Origin: Parastagonospora avenae f. sp. tritici 18332-5 | Taxonomy: Eukaryota > Ascomycota > Dothideomycetes > Pleosporales > Phaeosphaeriaceae | NCBI GenBank assembly: GCA_022559985.1 | Contig: JAFJTR010000110.1 | Span: forward strand, 24,019 to 88,018 | Length of the DNA: 64,000 nt | Reading direction: 5' to 3' | Shown here: positions 22,774 to 33,910 of the stretch, piece after piece | Layout of the letters: every line of letters starts with the position of its first letter | Numbering within the stretch: the first letter of the stretch is position 1 | Position numbers and translations under genes: made by a program | Notes under the pieces: model-generated | The model's input: only the letters and a program-made list of their open reading frames with translations | What the model was told of the DNA's origin: nothing | Databases searched by the model: none

Positions 22774-25247
22774 ATGGCTCTGGCTACTGCATGTACGAAA
22801 TTGCAACATTTCCGGTCAAAGGCTTCGGGACGGTACAGAGATCACAACATTGAACCTGGTCCAGATTCAGATCATCATGTACCCCCCAAAACGTATGCCG
22901 GTTATAAACTTGAAAGACGAGAAGAAGTACAGAAAGATCATGTTTGTTCCGATTCGGACCCTCTCGATGGCCTCTGCCACTCTTGTCGACATCTGGTGTT
23001 TGGCTATCGCGAACCCGTCAAAGTGCACTACCTACCTTTCTACAATACATGGTCGCTACTGCAATGGGAAGAAGAAATAGAGCCACATACGTGCCAATTG
23101 TGTAAAGTCAGGAAGGACATCCCCCCGGCGTGGTCAAGACTTGTGTACCGCTACGTCCCTCGAAAAGTTTTTACACCGCACAATATCCAGCGACTACGGC
23201 ACCAGGATATCTACAGCATTTCCCCCGATGCCGGAGTTGGTAGCGTTGCTGACGAGATCTACACGCGAATAGAAGAATACTCTACAAGGACGCCTTTATA
23301 TCTACAGGATATTTTGAACGCCTTTACCGGTGTCTATAGCGAGTTCAAAAGCGGTGCTGTTCGACAAGATGGCCATGATCACCTCTACGGTCATCACTTT
23401 TGGGGGGTGCCCATTTTTCGCTATGACGGAGACAACCCAGAATACAAAGCAGTGTGTTCTTTGGTTGCCGGTTTAACCTGGCGGACGGGATCAGCAAACT
23501 TCTATGACCGTGATAGTGTCTCACGTCCAGGCGAGTGGCCTTCCTGGAGTTGGGCTGCAATCATGGGAGGTTCCGTCCTTTTCGGGGCCACCAATCTCAA
23601 AGATGCCTTGCGCGATTCAGTAAATATATGGGCAAGGCTGAGGCACCTAGGCGGCCGGATGGAGGAGGTCAAAGATTTTGTGGAAGGACATCAAGACTCG
23701 ATGGACTATCAGCTGTCGATCGATCTCTCTACCTGGGTACTTCCTGGTGGTAATCTGATACAGGATGAATCGGGAGCTGTCCTGTTCACGCACCACAGTT
23801 TCGATCAATACAAGAGACCGATGGAGATCGATGCTTTCCTAGATGTGCGAAGCAAAGACCTAGGACCAGCTGTTACTGCCGCCTACCTCGGATGCGGGAG
23901 TTGAATTGCATATCGCCACTATATGCCTCACATATCTTTGCTTTGACGCCGTTCGATTCACCAGACGAAGGCAGCAAAGCATACAAGGGATGTTGCGGAA
24001 TATTTCGTTGCAGAGGTTGCCGGAATCTGCGTTGCAGGATTTCACGTTGGCGGATATTTGCAAGCCTGCATTGGGTGGAGCATACACAATCGTTCGAGAC
24101 TGCGTTGTCGGTTCTTATTCGTGCTCTTTTCGACCAGCCCAACAACTTGTTCAACGCGTTGAGAAGACCTGATACCTTATGGCGGTCTGTCGATCAAAAT
24201 ATTGGTTCACAAACCGGTTTACAATGTGCAGCGAGTCAAGGCCTGACGCAAACATTGTCAGACATTCTTCCGAGTTCCAGAGAAGAATTCGTCGGCGCAA
24301 TAGACCGTATGCCTGCTGTTGGTAATCGACCGTTAGTTAGCGCTGCGGCAAACGGCCATGAAAGCACGGTGAGGCTTCTTTTAAACAGTGGTGCCAACAT
24401 TGAAGTGTATAGTACCAGTAAGCCCAGAGGCACTGCATTATTCCACGCAGTGGCCCGGGGTGCGAAGGCCATGGTGGAGGTGCTCCTTGACTACGGCGCA
24501 AAGGCTGGCACAGCTTGCGAGTATCATACCAATGCCCTTCAGGCGGGCATTTTCTATGGTCACCTAGATATAGTCAAACTACTACTTGGAGCAGGCGCTT
24601 CTCCAAACGCAGACCCTGGAATTTTCGGTGCAGCGTTGGCGACAGGTGCATCGCAAGGTAATGAAGAGATGACAGTGGTATTACTTGAGGCTGGCGCAGA
24701 TCCGAATCAGCAAGACGGCGAGATCGGCACTGCACTTCATTGGGCTACCGTAGCAGGAAATGTGCGAGTGGTTCAATTACTACTCAATGCGGGTGCAAAC
24801 CTGAATCCTGAAGGCCACTAGAGTGGCACCGTACTTCAGTGGGCCGAATTTTCAGGCTGCGAAGAAGTAGTATAGCGGCTACGTGTTGCAGGAGCGGACC
24901 AGAAAGGTCGATGCGAATGGCGCGATATTGCTCTTGTGCGGGCTGCTCTTACTGGCAAATCACATGTATTACAGCAGCTGCTCGACTCCTGTCTGGATAT
25001 TGAGCCCGAGAAATACGAAAGCGCTCTAAGGAGAGCTTCACAAGACTGTCCTAGGAGAGGCACACATACCAGTCTCGCCGAAGCCCTGAGTCTTGTGCGG
25101 GGATACCACTGTCGCATAGAATTGATCCCCCTGCTTCGTCATTTGCCGAGTGTGCGTACCGGTGCAGGTGTCACGTACGAGGGAAGGTTACCATCACGAG
25201 AGTCTGAGGGCTTGAACAGTACCACGGACATCCACACCTTTGGTTAA
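22774..25247 (+). pseudogene. HET-like / ankyrin-repeat gene, broken
   Basis: The first frame (22774..23904) has the Cys-rich lead of HET proteins (HSCRHLVFGY, HTCQLCKVRKDIP) and the post-HET region (YLQDILNAFTGVYSEF, HHFWGVPIF, EWPSWSWAAIMGG). The roughly 200-residue HET core with its SYCWG- and IDALCIDQ-type motifs is absent. After a frame change near 23900 a second frame encodes at least six ankyrin repeats (for example RPLVSAAANGHESTVRLLLNSGANIE and TALHWATVAGNVRVVQLLLNAGAN). It is interrupted by TAG at 24819..24821 and TAG at 24870..24872, then continues to 25247. At the second TAG the family expects Gln (EEVVQ), so CAG to TAG is likely. Genes of this type function in heterokaryon incompatibility; this copy looks non-functional. 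It could instead be two separate fragments. Confidence 0.75.
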
Positions 25248-25619
25248 GCTAACTATCATCAAACTCCTTCACACGGATCTGTACGTACCTAGCTGTGCTC
25301 AAAAGCAAGAACGACCTGAAAGACGCTCCCGTTTCAAGCACGCTTTACCTAGTTAACCATGATCGTAACAAGGACGGCCAGAACTTACAATGTTGATGGT
25401 AGTTTGGACAACATATATAATGCCCATTCCGGAAGGCCACGCTTCCCTCCGCCCATCACTCGATACTCCGCAAATGCAATGCTTCAAAAAGAATGGCTGT
25501 TTTCACACAGTTATCTCCGCACGACATTCATTAACATGCCCTCCCGAGATATGAAAAGAAGAAAATGCGACAAATAGTACATTTACATTTCTATATCTCA
25601 CCCCAAACCATCATGGCAT
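25248..25619. other. intergenic, no gene recognised
   Basis: Convergent 3' sequence between the HET/ankyrin pseudogene and hexokinase. A short open frame at 25359-25577 starts with ATG but resembles nothing I know. Confidence 0.55.
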
Positions 25620-27221
25620 CTATTTCATAGCCTTAGCAATCTTCAACAACGCATTCTGATCCCGAATACCCGCAAGCTGACCCTCCTTCGCGCGCTTGAC
25701 AGTCAACGCCGCAATGAGCGCGGCACCAACACCAGATCCGTCCTCAGCAGGGAGCACCTCGATAGGATCGCCGCGACCCTTTCCGTACTTGGCAGGCCAG
25801 TCCAGGATCTCCTTGAGCGCCTGGGCCTGGCGGATCTTGAAGTGCGGGTACTTGGTAAACACAGAGCCATCGGCACCGACGTGGACCTTCTCCCACTGCT
25901 TATGCTTGCAGATGGCGGACACACCGCATGCAGTCAGACGAGCGGCGCGGGTACCGATCAGCTCGGCGAGACGGCGGATGAGTTCGAGCTCGGGCTTGGT
26001 GCAGACTATGCCGAGCTTGTTCTGGAACAGGTCACCAGTGTCTGTCAAGTTTTCGAAGCGATCCTCTTCGATGGCAGCGAGGAAGCCAGCGTCGAGTGAG
26101 TAGGGCTTGTTCAATTTGCCAATGTCTTGGCCTTCAAATACGACGCATTCTTGGCCTTTGTGGAGATCAACGAGTACGAGACGGAAGAGCTCGCCGAGGT
26201 AGAGACCAGCGATCATCTTCTCGAACGACTGTTGGCCTGGGCGCGGAGACTCCTTGTCGATGATCACATCGTAGGGTGTGCGGGGGAGGACTTGGTGCTC
26301 GTTGTCGAAAGCACCCCATTCGCAGTTGATGGCCATGGGCAGCTTCGGGTCGAGGTTCAGGGGTTCTAGCTTGGGAATCGAACCACATTCTTCCATGTAT
26401 GCGGCGTTGCAGCCGGTGCCGAAAATACACCCAACCCTCATGTCGGTGTCGGTGTAGGCGGACGCGATCATGGTTCCAGTCGTGTCGTTGACCAAGGCGA
26501 CCAGCTTGATGGGTAGTTCTCGCTCCTCCAGCGCCTTCTGAAATTGGGGTACAACATCCTCTCCCTCAACACCCTGGATATCGAAACCCTTGGTCCATCG
26601 CTGGAGAGTGCCGTGATCAATGGCGTCTTGAGACACGGGATAGGAGAATGTGAAACCCAATGGGAGATCCGCAAGCTTCTCGTTCTCGTGGTGGTATTCG
26701 ATGAACTGCTGTAAGCAGTCCGCAACATAACCCCAAAGCTCGTCTGCCGTGCCGGTCTTGAGCTCTTCTGGCATGCGGTATTTTGACTGGATGATTTCGA
26801 ATTCACCCTTTTCTTCTGTCAGGGTGACCTCACAGACTCGCAAGTTTGTACCGCCCATGTCCAGCGCGAGATAGCTGCCCCTTTCGTGACCATCGGGGAA
26901 GGCCATACACCAGGTAGGAATCATAGGCTGCCAATGTTAGTCTATTGTGGCTGGTATAACAGCAGATATGACCCACGATACTGCCTCCCTCCTTCGATAA
27001 GCCCTTCTTCAGCTCACTGACGAAGTGGTCTGAGATGTGCTTCAGCTTTTCAGTAGAAACCACAAAAAGCTCCTCTAGCCGGTCGATCTGAGCCTTCAGA
27101 TCCGTTGGCATGTCCGCGAATGAGCCTAATACAGTTATTATCTTAATCCTCCATATGTTGTAGTCATGGCAGACGCTAACGTACCCTTCCGGGACGGGGG
27201 CCTTCTTGCACCGAGCACCAT
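25620..27221 (-). CDS. HXK: hexokinase
   Basis: Three exons: 27185..27221, 26977..27125 and 25620..26927 (497 residues). Intron 1 is 27126..27184 (GTACGT...ATTAG, 59 nt), intron 2 is 26928..26976 (GTGGGT...GGCAG, 49 nt). The tiny first exon gives MVLGARRPPSRKG, matching the short basic leader of filamentous-fungal hexokinases. Splice 2 gives GGSI|PMIPTWC, a conserved junction. Visible motifs: ALDMGGTNLRVC (phosphate 1), LGFTFSYPVSQ, TLQRWTKGFD (sugar binding), LVALVNDTTGTM (catalytic Asp), GCIFGTGCNAAY, INCEWGAFD. It phosphorylates glucose and fructose with ATP in the cytosol as the entry step of glycolysis; fungal Hxk proteins also signal glucose repression. The sequence fits hexokinase better than glucokinase. 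An ATG at 27111 is in frame but omits the leader. Confidence 0.95.
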
Positions 27222-28800
27222 AATTGCGGTGTTGACAAGCGGTCAGGGGTTTAATTCGGTTCGGATCTTGTCAAGAGGGCGATTGCGACGCGACTGTACG
27301 ATGATGCGTATGGTTGTTCGTGGTTTGTATCTTATGTCAGAAATCTGGCAGAGCTTGTTAGTGATTTATACGTGGGGCGGTGAGGCGCATGAGACGCGTG
27401 GGGTGTCGCAACAGCTTTCAATGTCATGCGCGGCGGTCAGAGCACATATCCGAAGCTTCCACAGTGCTTTGGCGGTAAGATCATTGTTGCTTTTGTTGCA
27501 AAAGTCTGGAGCACAGCTTACTGATTATGAGATAGTAACGAACCCCGCCTTGAAGATTGCTAGCTAGCTGGGCAACGGCAAGGTCTTCAAGTGAGCAAAA
27601 TTTTTCTGACTGTAGCTGAAAAGGCGGCCAGGCAGCGGAAGGCCAATTGAGAAATATGCGAATATATCGGTGAAGATGTGTCTGCACAAACCTCAGGGAT
27701 GTCTATCTAGGCCCCGCATCCCACGCCCATGGCATCTCCGGGAGCTGGCGCTATGACGCACGTCAAACGTGAAAAAGGAGCCGTGCAGGGGCCAGGCCGA
27801 TCTCGGCTAAACCTGCTGCTCGCTACCACGCTAGTGGGTCTGTGTTTGCCCTCTTCCACTTCTTACATAGTGTGGTCGAACATTTTGAACTTGAACCCTT
27901 CACTCTATCTTTAGAAAGTATTTTACCTTGCCATTATGATCCAATTACTGGCCCACGTGCTGGCCCACGTGTAACTGAATAGCCGCACACACCGCAAAAG
28001 GCCGCCATGCTTACACTAGGCATGCTACCAATTGTTCATCCTCATCTTGGGACGACTCTCAAATATTGGGGCTCACAGCGGCAAAATTCTACGTGTAGAC
28101 TGGTATAATTCTGGTATATACGGAGTGACTCAATCCTTTCCTATCGTTCGAGCCCTTGGTGGACTTATGAAGAATACCCAAGCGACACACTACTATTCCG
28201 ACCTCAACTGGGACTTGTCAAGAGCTAGAGTGAAAGAGATGGGGCATTACACAGTTCGGGAAAGAATCCTGATAACCCTTGGATGGTATTCACGGGCTCC
28301 CACGTGCAGCTTCCCATAAGGGCCCCGCGCCCTGCTATCCCCCTCGTTCCTGTCATGCTCAAGATGACAACTCAAACTGAAAACACCTCGTAACAACTAT
28401 TCAGTGTCTTGGTCAGATATTTGCACTATCTGATTGTGCCAGATATCGGTCGTTTGCTCCGACGCCACTGGTGTTAGTTATCATAGCTCCCCTTCACCTC
28501 GACTGCGTCCATTTTAATCTCCGCAATTTCCCAATTCGGACAGCTGCCTGATAGAATCGAGGTGAAGCATCGTTTTCTCCCGTAGTGGCGCGATAACTTG
28601 CTCATATAAGACGTGCTCGCCTCGCTCTCCTCAGCAATTCTTCAGGTTCAACTTCAGCTAATCTTGTCACGCAGAAAGCAGCAATGCCAGCGGTTTTCCG
28701 ACTGAAGACGAGCATTGTAAGCTGACAAGACCATCAAAGAGATCATTTCTCATACACGAACAAACCAGACCGACCGCATTCGCCGCCATCATCAGCGATC
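27222..28800. other. intergenic, no gene recognised
   Basis: Divergent promoter region between hexokinase and the unknown gene at 28801. The only notable sequence is a duplicated CACGTG-containing 12-mer at 27949-27971. Short frames at 27166-27567, 27729-27914 and 28032-28319 lack supported starts or resemblance. Confidence 0.55.
27949..27971. promoter_or_regulatory. tandem CACGTG (E-box) duplicate
   Basis: TGGCCCACGTGC is repeated directly twice, giving two CACGTG palindromes 12 bp apart. CACGTG is bound by bHLH factors in fungi. It lies about 730 bp upstream of the hexokinase start and 830 bp upstream of the gene at 28801. Function is inference. Confidence 0.4.
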
Positions 28801-29636
28801 ATGGCCAACAACAGTCAGGGTACGTGTTCCAATAACCATGAAGCCAACCGCTGCCCTGAAAGCTAGTGGCGAGCTGCAACTTCAAGCATACTAATTCCTA
28901 CCTAGGTCCCAGGCCGTTGCCATTTCCCATCAGGCCGCGTGCAGGTTCGCTGGTCACTGGCGGCTTCTATGGCGGCTTCGAGCACGCCGAGCAGATGGCA
29001 GAAGTGTCAGGAATGGCAGATAGAGAGAAGGCCATCCTTAACGGCTGCAGCGGTCTGCCTCCAAAGAGATCGTTCCTCGGCCCCGACGGTGTCTTCGCCT
29101 CACGAGGCCCATTGATTCGCCGCTCCACACTCGCAGACAGGCTCGAGTTGGACGCGCTTCTTGCCAGGACCACGGTCACCTACGATGGCCACATTTACCT
29201 TCCTCTCACCGCCAAGACCATCCACCACCTTCTCCCCTTCTTCAACGGCTCAAAGCCAATCGCCGACAAAAAGCTTTTTGAGTACATCATGATCGACCAC
29301 GAAGTCAACGGCGTTCACGCCGACCACGTCGTTGCGTGCCTCGAGCGCATCGGCGAGCTCTGCAAGCATCTCCTGGTCATGTCGCCTGTCCACACCTCCG
29401 AGCTGGGCAATGTCTTCAAGCGCGACTTGCTTGAAGTCAGCCCTGGAAACGACTGGAGCCACATCCTCAATTGCTTTCCAAACCTCGAGCGCCTGGCATT
29501 CGTGCACCCTGTCCACGAGCCCGTCGACCTCAGCCGCGGAACCTTCTTCGCGCTTCGCAGGGCCGTTGCGGACCGTCAGGCCGCAAAGGGGCCCATGGGC
29601 TTCAAGTACCAGGTCCCGAAGCAGATCACCAACTAA
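28801..29636 (+). CDS. conserved hypothetical protein
   Basis: Exons 28801..28819 and 28906..29636, intron 28820..28905 (GTACGT...CATACTAAT...CCTAG, 86 nt), 249 residues. The six-codon first exon (MANNSQ) joins GPRPLPFPIRPRAG across the splice. Without it the frame has no ATG before residue 50, which supports the intron. The protein has no signal peptide or membrane segment. A helical centre (KLFEYIMIDHEVNGVHADHV...LERIGELCKHLLVM) and a segment NCFPNLERLAFVHPVHEP suggest a globular fold, loosely like the repeat region of fungal F-box/LRR proteins. I do not recognise the family. It is flanked by hexokinase (divergent) and the Ayg1-like gene (same strand). Confidence 0.75.
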
Positions 29637-30281
29637 GGCATTGAAGGTGGATTTTGATGTTAACTTCGTTTTCGGAGTTTTGGTGGATTGAAAGTGCCGT
29701 GAAGACATCCACGATCAGTTATCGGCTGGAGAGATACCCAACAAGCGGCGCAAATGGTGCAAATGGCGCATTTACAAGCAATATAAAAGTTCAACCCCCA
29801 TGCTGATTCTTGATGCTGTGAATGCCTCCAGGATGTACTAACATATTTCATTTCCATCCCGTCCCTTAAGGCTATGAACATCTCCCCGCTATACTAATAC
29901 GTCTCATCTACATGCCGCCTCTTGATGCCGTGAATGTTCCCAGGCTGCACTAATACATTTCATCCCCACCACCATAAATATCTCCAGGCAGCACTGACAT
30001 CTCCTCATCCACCATCGTTTCACATATTAGGTAGTTCCAAGCTGATACATGACAACCCTAAACCACGCCTGAGATTTCGTCGTGTAGGTGTACGAAACCG
30101 CATGTTTCGTCCTTCGGCTCCCCGCATCGCGGACCCTGGAATGCGAACACCCGAACACTATCGGGACAAACGACGACGAAACATCATCGTGTAAGAGTAC
30201 AATAAACTATATATACTCGAATACCTTCATTGTTTCCTCCCATCCCCAATTCAATACTAAACGACGATTTATACCGCAACT
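29637..30281. other. intergenic with 56-bp degenerate tandem repeat
   Basis: 3' region of the gene at 28801 and promoter of the Ayg1-like gene. Apart from the tandem repeat at 29809-30015, nothing was recognised. Confidence 0.6.
29809..30015. repeat. degenerate tandem repeat, about 56-bp unit, 3.7 copies
   Basis: Successive units start at about 29809, 29865, 29921 and 29972. They share the pattern (CTTGATGC)(TG)TGAATG, CTCCAGG, GCACTAATACATTTCAT and a C-rich end. Units 1 and 3 are closest; unit 4 is truncated. Each unit holds a CTAAT/CTAAC-like element. It lies just 3' of a gene and 5' of the Ayg1-like gene. Confidence 0.7.
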
Positions 30282-31535
30282 ATGGCAGCTCCCAACTCCC
30301 AATTCTTCATCCAAGCAAAGCTGTCTACGCCCGCAGCGCACCACACATCCTTCGCGCAATTGTGGGCCACAAAATGGCAGAAACCCGCCGAAATGGGTGT
30401 GTATCCATTTATGTTCGGCTCTGCGTCTGATCTCTTACCCATCGTCGCCTCACTCACGGAACGAAACTTCAAAGAGCCGTATAACTGGGACGACTACGCG
30501 CGCACTTTCTTCCCCAAGGCGCAGGAATTGCGAGACATTGCTGAGCAAGCGGAGAAAAATGGCGAGGTGGAGAAAGCGAGTGAATATTATCTGAGGAGTA
30601 GTGCAATCTACCGCATAAGTCGTTTCCCCGCCCCGCGCTCCCCCGTACAAAAAGAAGCATGGAAAGTGGGCAAGGAGGTGTGTTTGAAGGGGTTATCGCT
30701 GCGACCGCATCCCGTGCGCGAGGTAAGGATATCTCACACCCACCGCCTCGACGGCGAGGGGGATGGGATTCCTGTATACCACCTCGTCCCTAAGAGCACA
30801 GAGCCCGTCCCGACGCTCATTATCCTTACGGGTCTGGATGGATACCGCACCGAACTCGCCGTGTGGATGGAGGGCTGGCGTCAAGTTGGCGTCGCGACTA
30901 TCGTGCTTGAAATCCCAGGCACAGGAGATTGCCCTGCGGATGCGAGCGATCCTACCTCTCCCGACCGGCTGTGGAGTAGTGTGCTGGACTGGATCGACGC
31001 GCAGCAAGAACTGGATAGCAAAAAGACAGCCATGTGGGCGTTCAGCACGGGCGGGTATTACGCGATGCGCGTGGCGCACACGCATCATTCGCGGCTGGCG
31101 GGCGTGGTTGCGCTGGGAGGTGGGTGTCACTATATGTTCGATCGCAGGTGGTTGGACGAGGTGAATCATTTGGAGTATCCGTTTGATTTGGCGGATACGT
31201 TGGCGTATAAATGGGGGTATGGGGATGACGTCGAGGCGTTTAAGAGGGAGGGGATGGAGAAGTTTTCGCTGTTGAAGGACGGGACGTTGGATCGGCCGGA
31301 GTGTGCGAGGTTGTTGCTGGTGAATGGCACCGAGGATGAGATTTTTCCGATTGATGATTATTATTTGGCGTTGATGCATGGGGCGCCCAAGGAAGCGCGG
31401 TTTGTTGAGGGCGTGAAGCACATGGGCGAACCGGCGAGTTTCTTCATCATCTTAAAGTGGTTATATAAGCTGTTCGATATTCAAGCTGATCCGGTAAAGC
31501 AGATGCAGACGCTACCGTTTAAGCCGAAGTATTAG
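30282..31535 (+). CDS. Ayg1-like alpha/beta hydrolase (polyketide chain-shortening type)
   Basis: Single exon, 417 residues, the usual length for the Ayg1/WdYg1 group. After a helical N-terminal part (YNWDDYARTFFPKAQELRDIAE) the alpha/beta-hydrolase core contains the nucleophile elbow AFSTGGYYA (Ser255), an acid in NGTEDEIFPIDD (about Asp352) and the catalytic His380 (GVKHMGEP). In Aspergillus and Wangiella, Ayg1-type enzymes shorten a naphthopyrone to tetrahydroxynaphthalene for DHN-melanin; related enzymes act in other pigment pathways. No polyketide synthase, reductase or laccase gene lies in this window, so a role in a local pigment cluster is not supported. Another substrate is possible. 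Confidence 0.85.
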   Translation: MAAPNSQFFIQAKLSTPAAHHTSFAQLWATKWQKPAEMGVYPFMFGSASDLLPIVASLTERNFKEPYNWDDYARTFFPKAQELRDIAEQAEKNGEVEKASEYYLRSSAIYRISRFPAPRSPVQKEAWKVGKEVCLKGLSLRPHPVREVRISHTHRLDGEGDGIPVYHLVPKSTEPVPTLIILTGLDGYRTELAVWMEGWRQVGVATIVLEIPGTGDCPADASDPTSPDRLWSSVLDWIDAQQELDSKKTAMWAFSTGGYYAMRVAHTHHSRLAGVVALGGGCHYMFDRRWLDEVNHLEYPFDLADTLAYKWGYGDDVEAFKREGMEKFSLLKDGTLDRPECARLLLVNGTEDEIFPIDDYYLALMHGAPKEARFVEGVKHMGEPASFFIILKWLYKLFDIQADPVKQMQTLPFKPKY

Positions 31536-31790
31536 TATTATAGGGCGGACAATTTGATGAACCACATGACGTCGAATGAGGGAAACATGTTCTGCTTGAT
31601 TTGAGCATGCGAATGGTTGTTTTCTAAGCTTTTCTTGCCAGTGAAACATGTATGCATATCTGGGTGCTTCGTCCAATCGTGAAGCATGTCTCATGAACCC
31701 ACCCTGTCCTTTCTCATACGCCAATAATGCTATGCAATAATCATTTGTGTGCTAGCAGTCGTTAGCTTTGTACACAAGGGCGTACTCTTG

Positions 31791-33910
31791 TCAATGGCAC
31801 TTACGAATGCCCTCCTCAGGCTTGGGTGTAACGTCGACCACCTCTGCAGCCGTTTTGGGCTTCTCCTCAACCACATCCTTCATGAAGGGGAACGTGAGCA
31901 CCTCCTTGATGCTGTAGTTATCCTGTACCAAGTTAGTAGACGTTCAATTTGATCCGCGAGTGTTACACACTGTCAAGAACATGACCAGTCGGTCGATACC
32001 CATGCCCCAGCCACCAGTGGGTGGTAGACCGTACTCGAGAGACTGGCAGAAAGTCTCGTCGATGAGCTGAGCTTCCTCATCACCCTGGTCCTTCTGGTTT
32101 GCTTGCTCCTCCTGTCATTTGTTAGCACAAAGTAGAAGCAGCGTTCTGGAAGACTCACAAATCGCAGACGCTGGTCGAAGGGGTCGTTCAACTCGGTGTA
32201 GGCGTTGCAAATCTCCTTCTTGCAGACGAATGCCTCGAATCGCTCGCACAGACTGTCCATGTTAGCAAATCATCAGCCACTTATGCGGAGTAACTCACCC
32301 AGGAATATCGCGGTGGTACTTGGCAAGCGGCGACATGACCTCAGGGTGACCGACGATGAAAGTAGGGTTGATGGCAGTCTCTTCAATGAACTCGCCGACC
32401 AGCTTGTCAATCATCCTCGCGTTGGTGCGGGGTTCTGAGCAGTCAACCTTGACCTTCTTGAGCATGCGCTTGAGGAATTCGTTGGTCTCGGCGGTGTGCA
32501 GCTCGTTCGCTGGTGGGAACTTCTCGCCAACAGCCTCCTCGAGCGCGGGAATCATCTCAACCTTGCGCCATGGCCGTGCCCAATTGACCTTGTACTCCTC
32601 GCCGCTCTGTGTGTGGAATGTCGTCTCGTAGCTGCCGGTGACCTCCTTGACCAACTCACTGACCATCTCCTCGGTCATGTCCATGACGTCCTTGTAGTCG
32701 GCGTAGGCCATGTAGAACTCGCAGGTGGTGAACTCGGGATTGTGCGTCAGGTCGATGCCCTCGTTTCGGAACTGGCGACCCATCTCGTACACGCGCTCGA
32801 GACCTCCCACGACCAGCTCCTTGAGGTATAGCTCGGGCGCAATACGCAGGAACAGCTCCATATCAAGCTCGTTGTGATAGGTCTTGAAGGGCTTGGCCGT
32901 GGCACCTCCTGCGATCTTGTTCATCATGGGCGTCTGGACTTCCAAGAAATCGCGCTCGTCGAGGTACTTGCGCACGTACTTGACGATCTTGGAGCGGGTG
33001 ATGAAGGTGTTGCGCGTCGAGTCGTTCATGATCAGGTCGAGGTATCGGTTGCGGTGGCGCTGCTCCTGGTCCTTGTAGCCACTGCATGTTGTTAGCATGT
33101 GGTGTGGGATGTGGTGTGTGGTGTGTGTACATACAAGTGCTCGGTCGGCAACATCCTCAGGCATGGTGTCAGCAGAATGACCTCGCGAGCAAAGATGCTC
33201 AGCTCGCCCTCACCACCCTTCTTGGGGCTCGTCCGGCCGGGGAAGCCAATGACGCCGATGATGTCTCCGCGCTGGATGTTCTCGTGCTGCTTCTCAAAGG
33301 GCGTGTCGGCCTTGGACTCCTGCAGTTGGCACATGACCTGGATGGTGGTGCCCTCTGCCTTGCCTGTACATCGTCAGCTCTGCCACTCTACACCATAACC
33401 ATCTATACGCACAAACGTAGAAGTGCAGCGCATTGGACGCCGACCGCTGGGTGATGACGCGCAGGCCGATGCGAATCTCCTTGTCGGGCTCCGTCTCACC
33501 CTTCTTGAGGTGCGAGAAGTCGCGCACATAGTCGGCGATCTTGTAGTTGACATGGAACTTGTGCGGGTAGGGGTTGGGCTGCTTGGAGGCTCGGAGCGCG
33601 TTGATCTTGTTGGAGCGGATCTCAAAATATTGCTGCCACACGTCAGTGAAATTCTCCGTGGTGGGGTAGACGGGAGACGGGAGACGCGCACATTGGGGTT
33701 CAGCTCCTCGACGTCGTCCTTCTTGCCTTCCTTCTTGGGCCGCGCGGGCAACGCAGCTTCCTTCTCCTTCTTCTTCTCGTCCTTCTCGCGCTGCTTCTGC
33801 CGCCGCTTCAGCTCGCTCTTGGAGATCTTCTCGCCCGTCACGGGATCCGTGTGCGTCTTGTCGGCGCTCTCGCCGGCGGGGGCAGCGGCTGGGGGCTGTT
33901 GATCGGCCAT
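31791..33910 (-). CDS. KRS1: lysyl-tRNA synthetase, cytoplasmic
   Basis: Seven exons: 33692..33910, 33413..33632, 33136..33363, 32299..33082, 32159..32252, 31971..32111 and 31791..31922. All six introns (46-59 nt) are GT..AG, and the exon lengths sum to 1818 nt, 605 residues. The N-terminus is a Lys/Glu/Arg-rich helix (SKSELKRRQKQREKDEKKKE), typical of eukaryotic KRS. An OB-fold anticodon-binding domain follows (QRGDIIGVIGFPGRT), then the class II core: RYLDLIMN, FRNEGIDLTHNPEFT (motif 2) and GWGMGIDRLVMFL (motif 3), the last completed across an intron. It charges tRNA-Lys with lysine. The C-terminus reads GIRKCH; a GTAAGT lies in the last codons, so one further small exon cannot be excluded. 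A cytosolic form is expected, as no targeting peptide is seen. Confidence 0.95.

Noticed and set aside
28032..28319. 95-codon ORF upstream of the gene at 28801
   Set aside because: Starts with TTG, no splice support and no resemblance.
31791..31800. Extra last exon of KRS1 after the GTAAGT at the C-terminal codons
   Set aside because: The direct stop gives a normal-length enzyme and no downstream acceptor with a family-like tail was seen; it remains a minor possibility.
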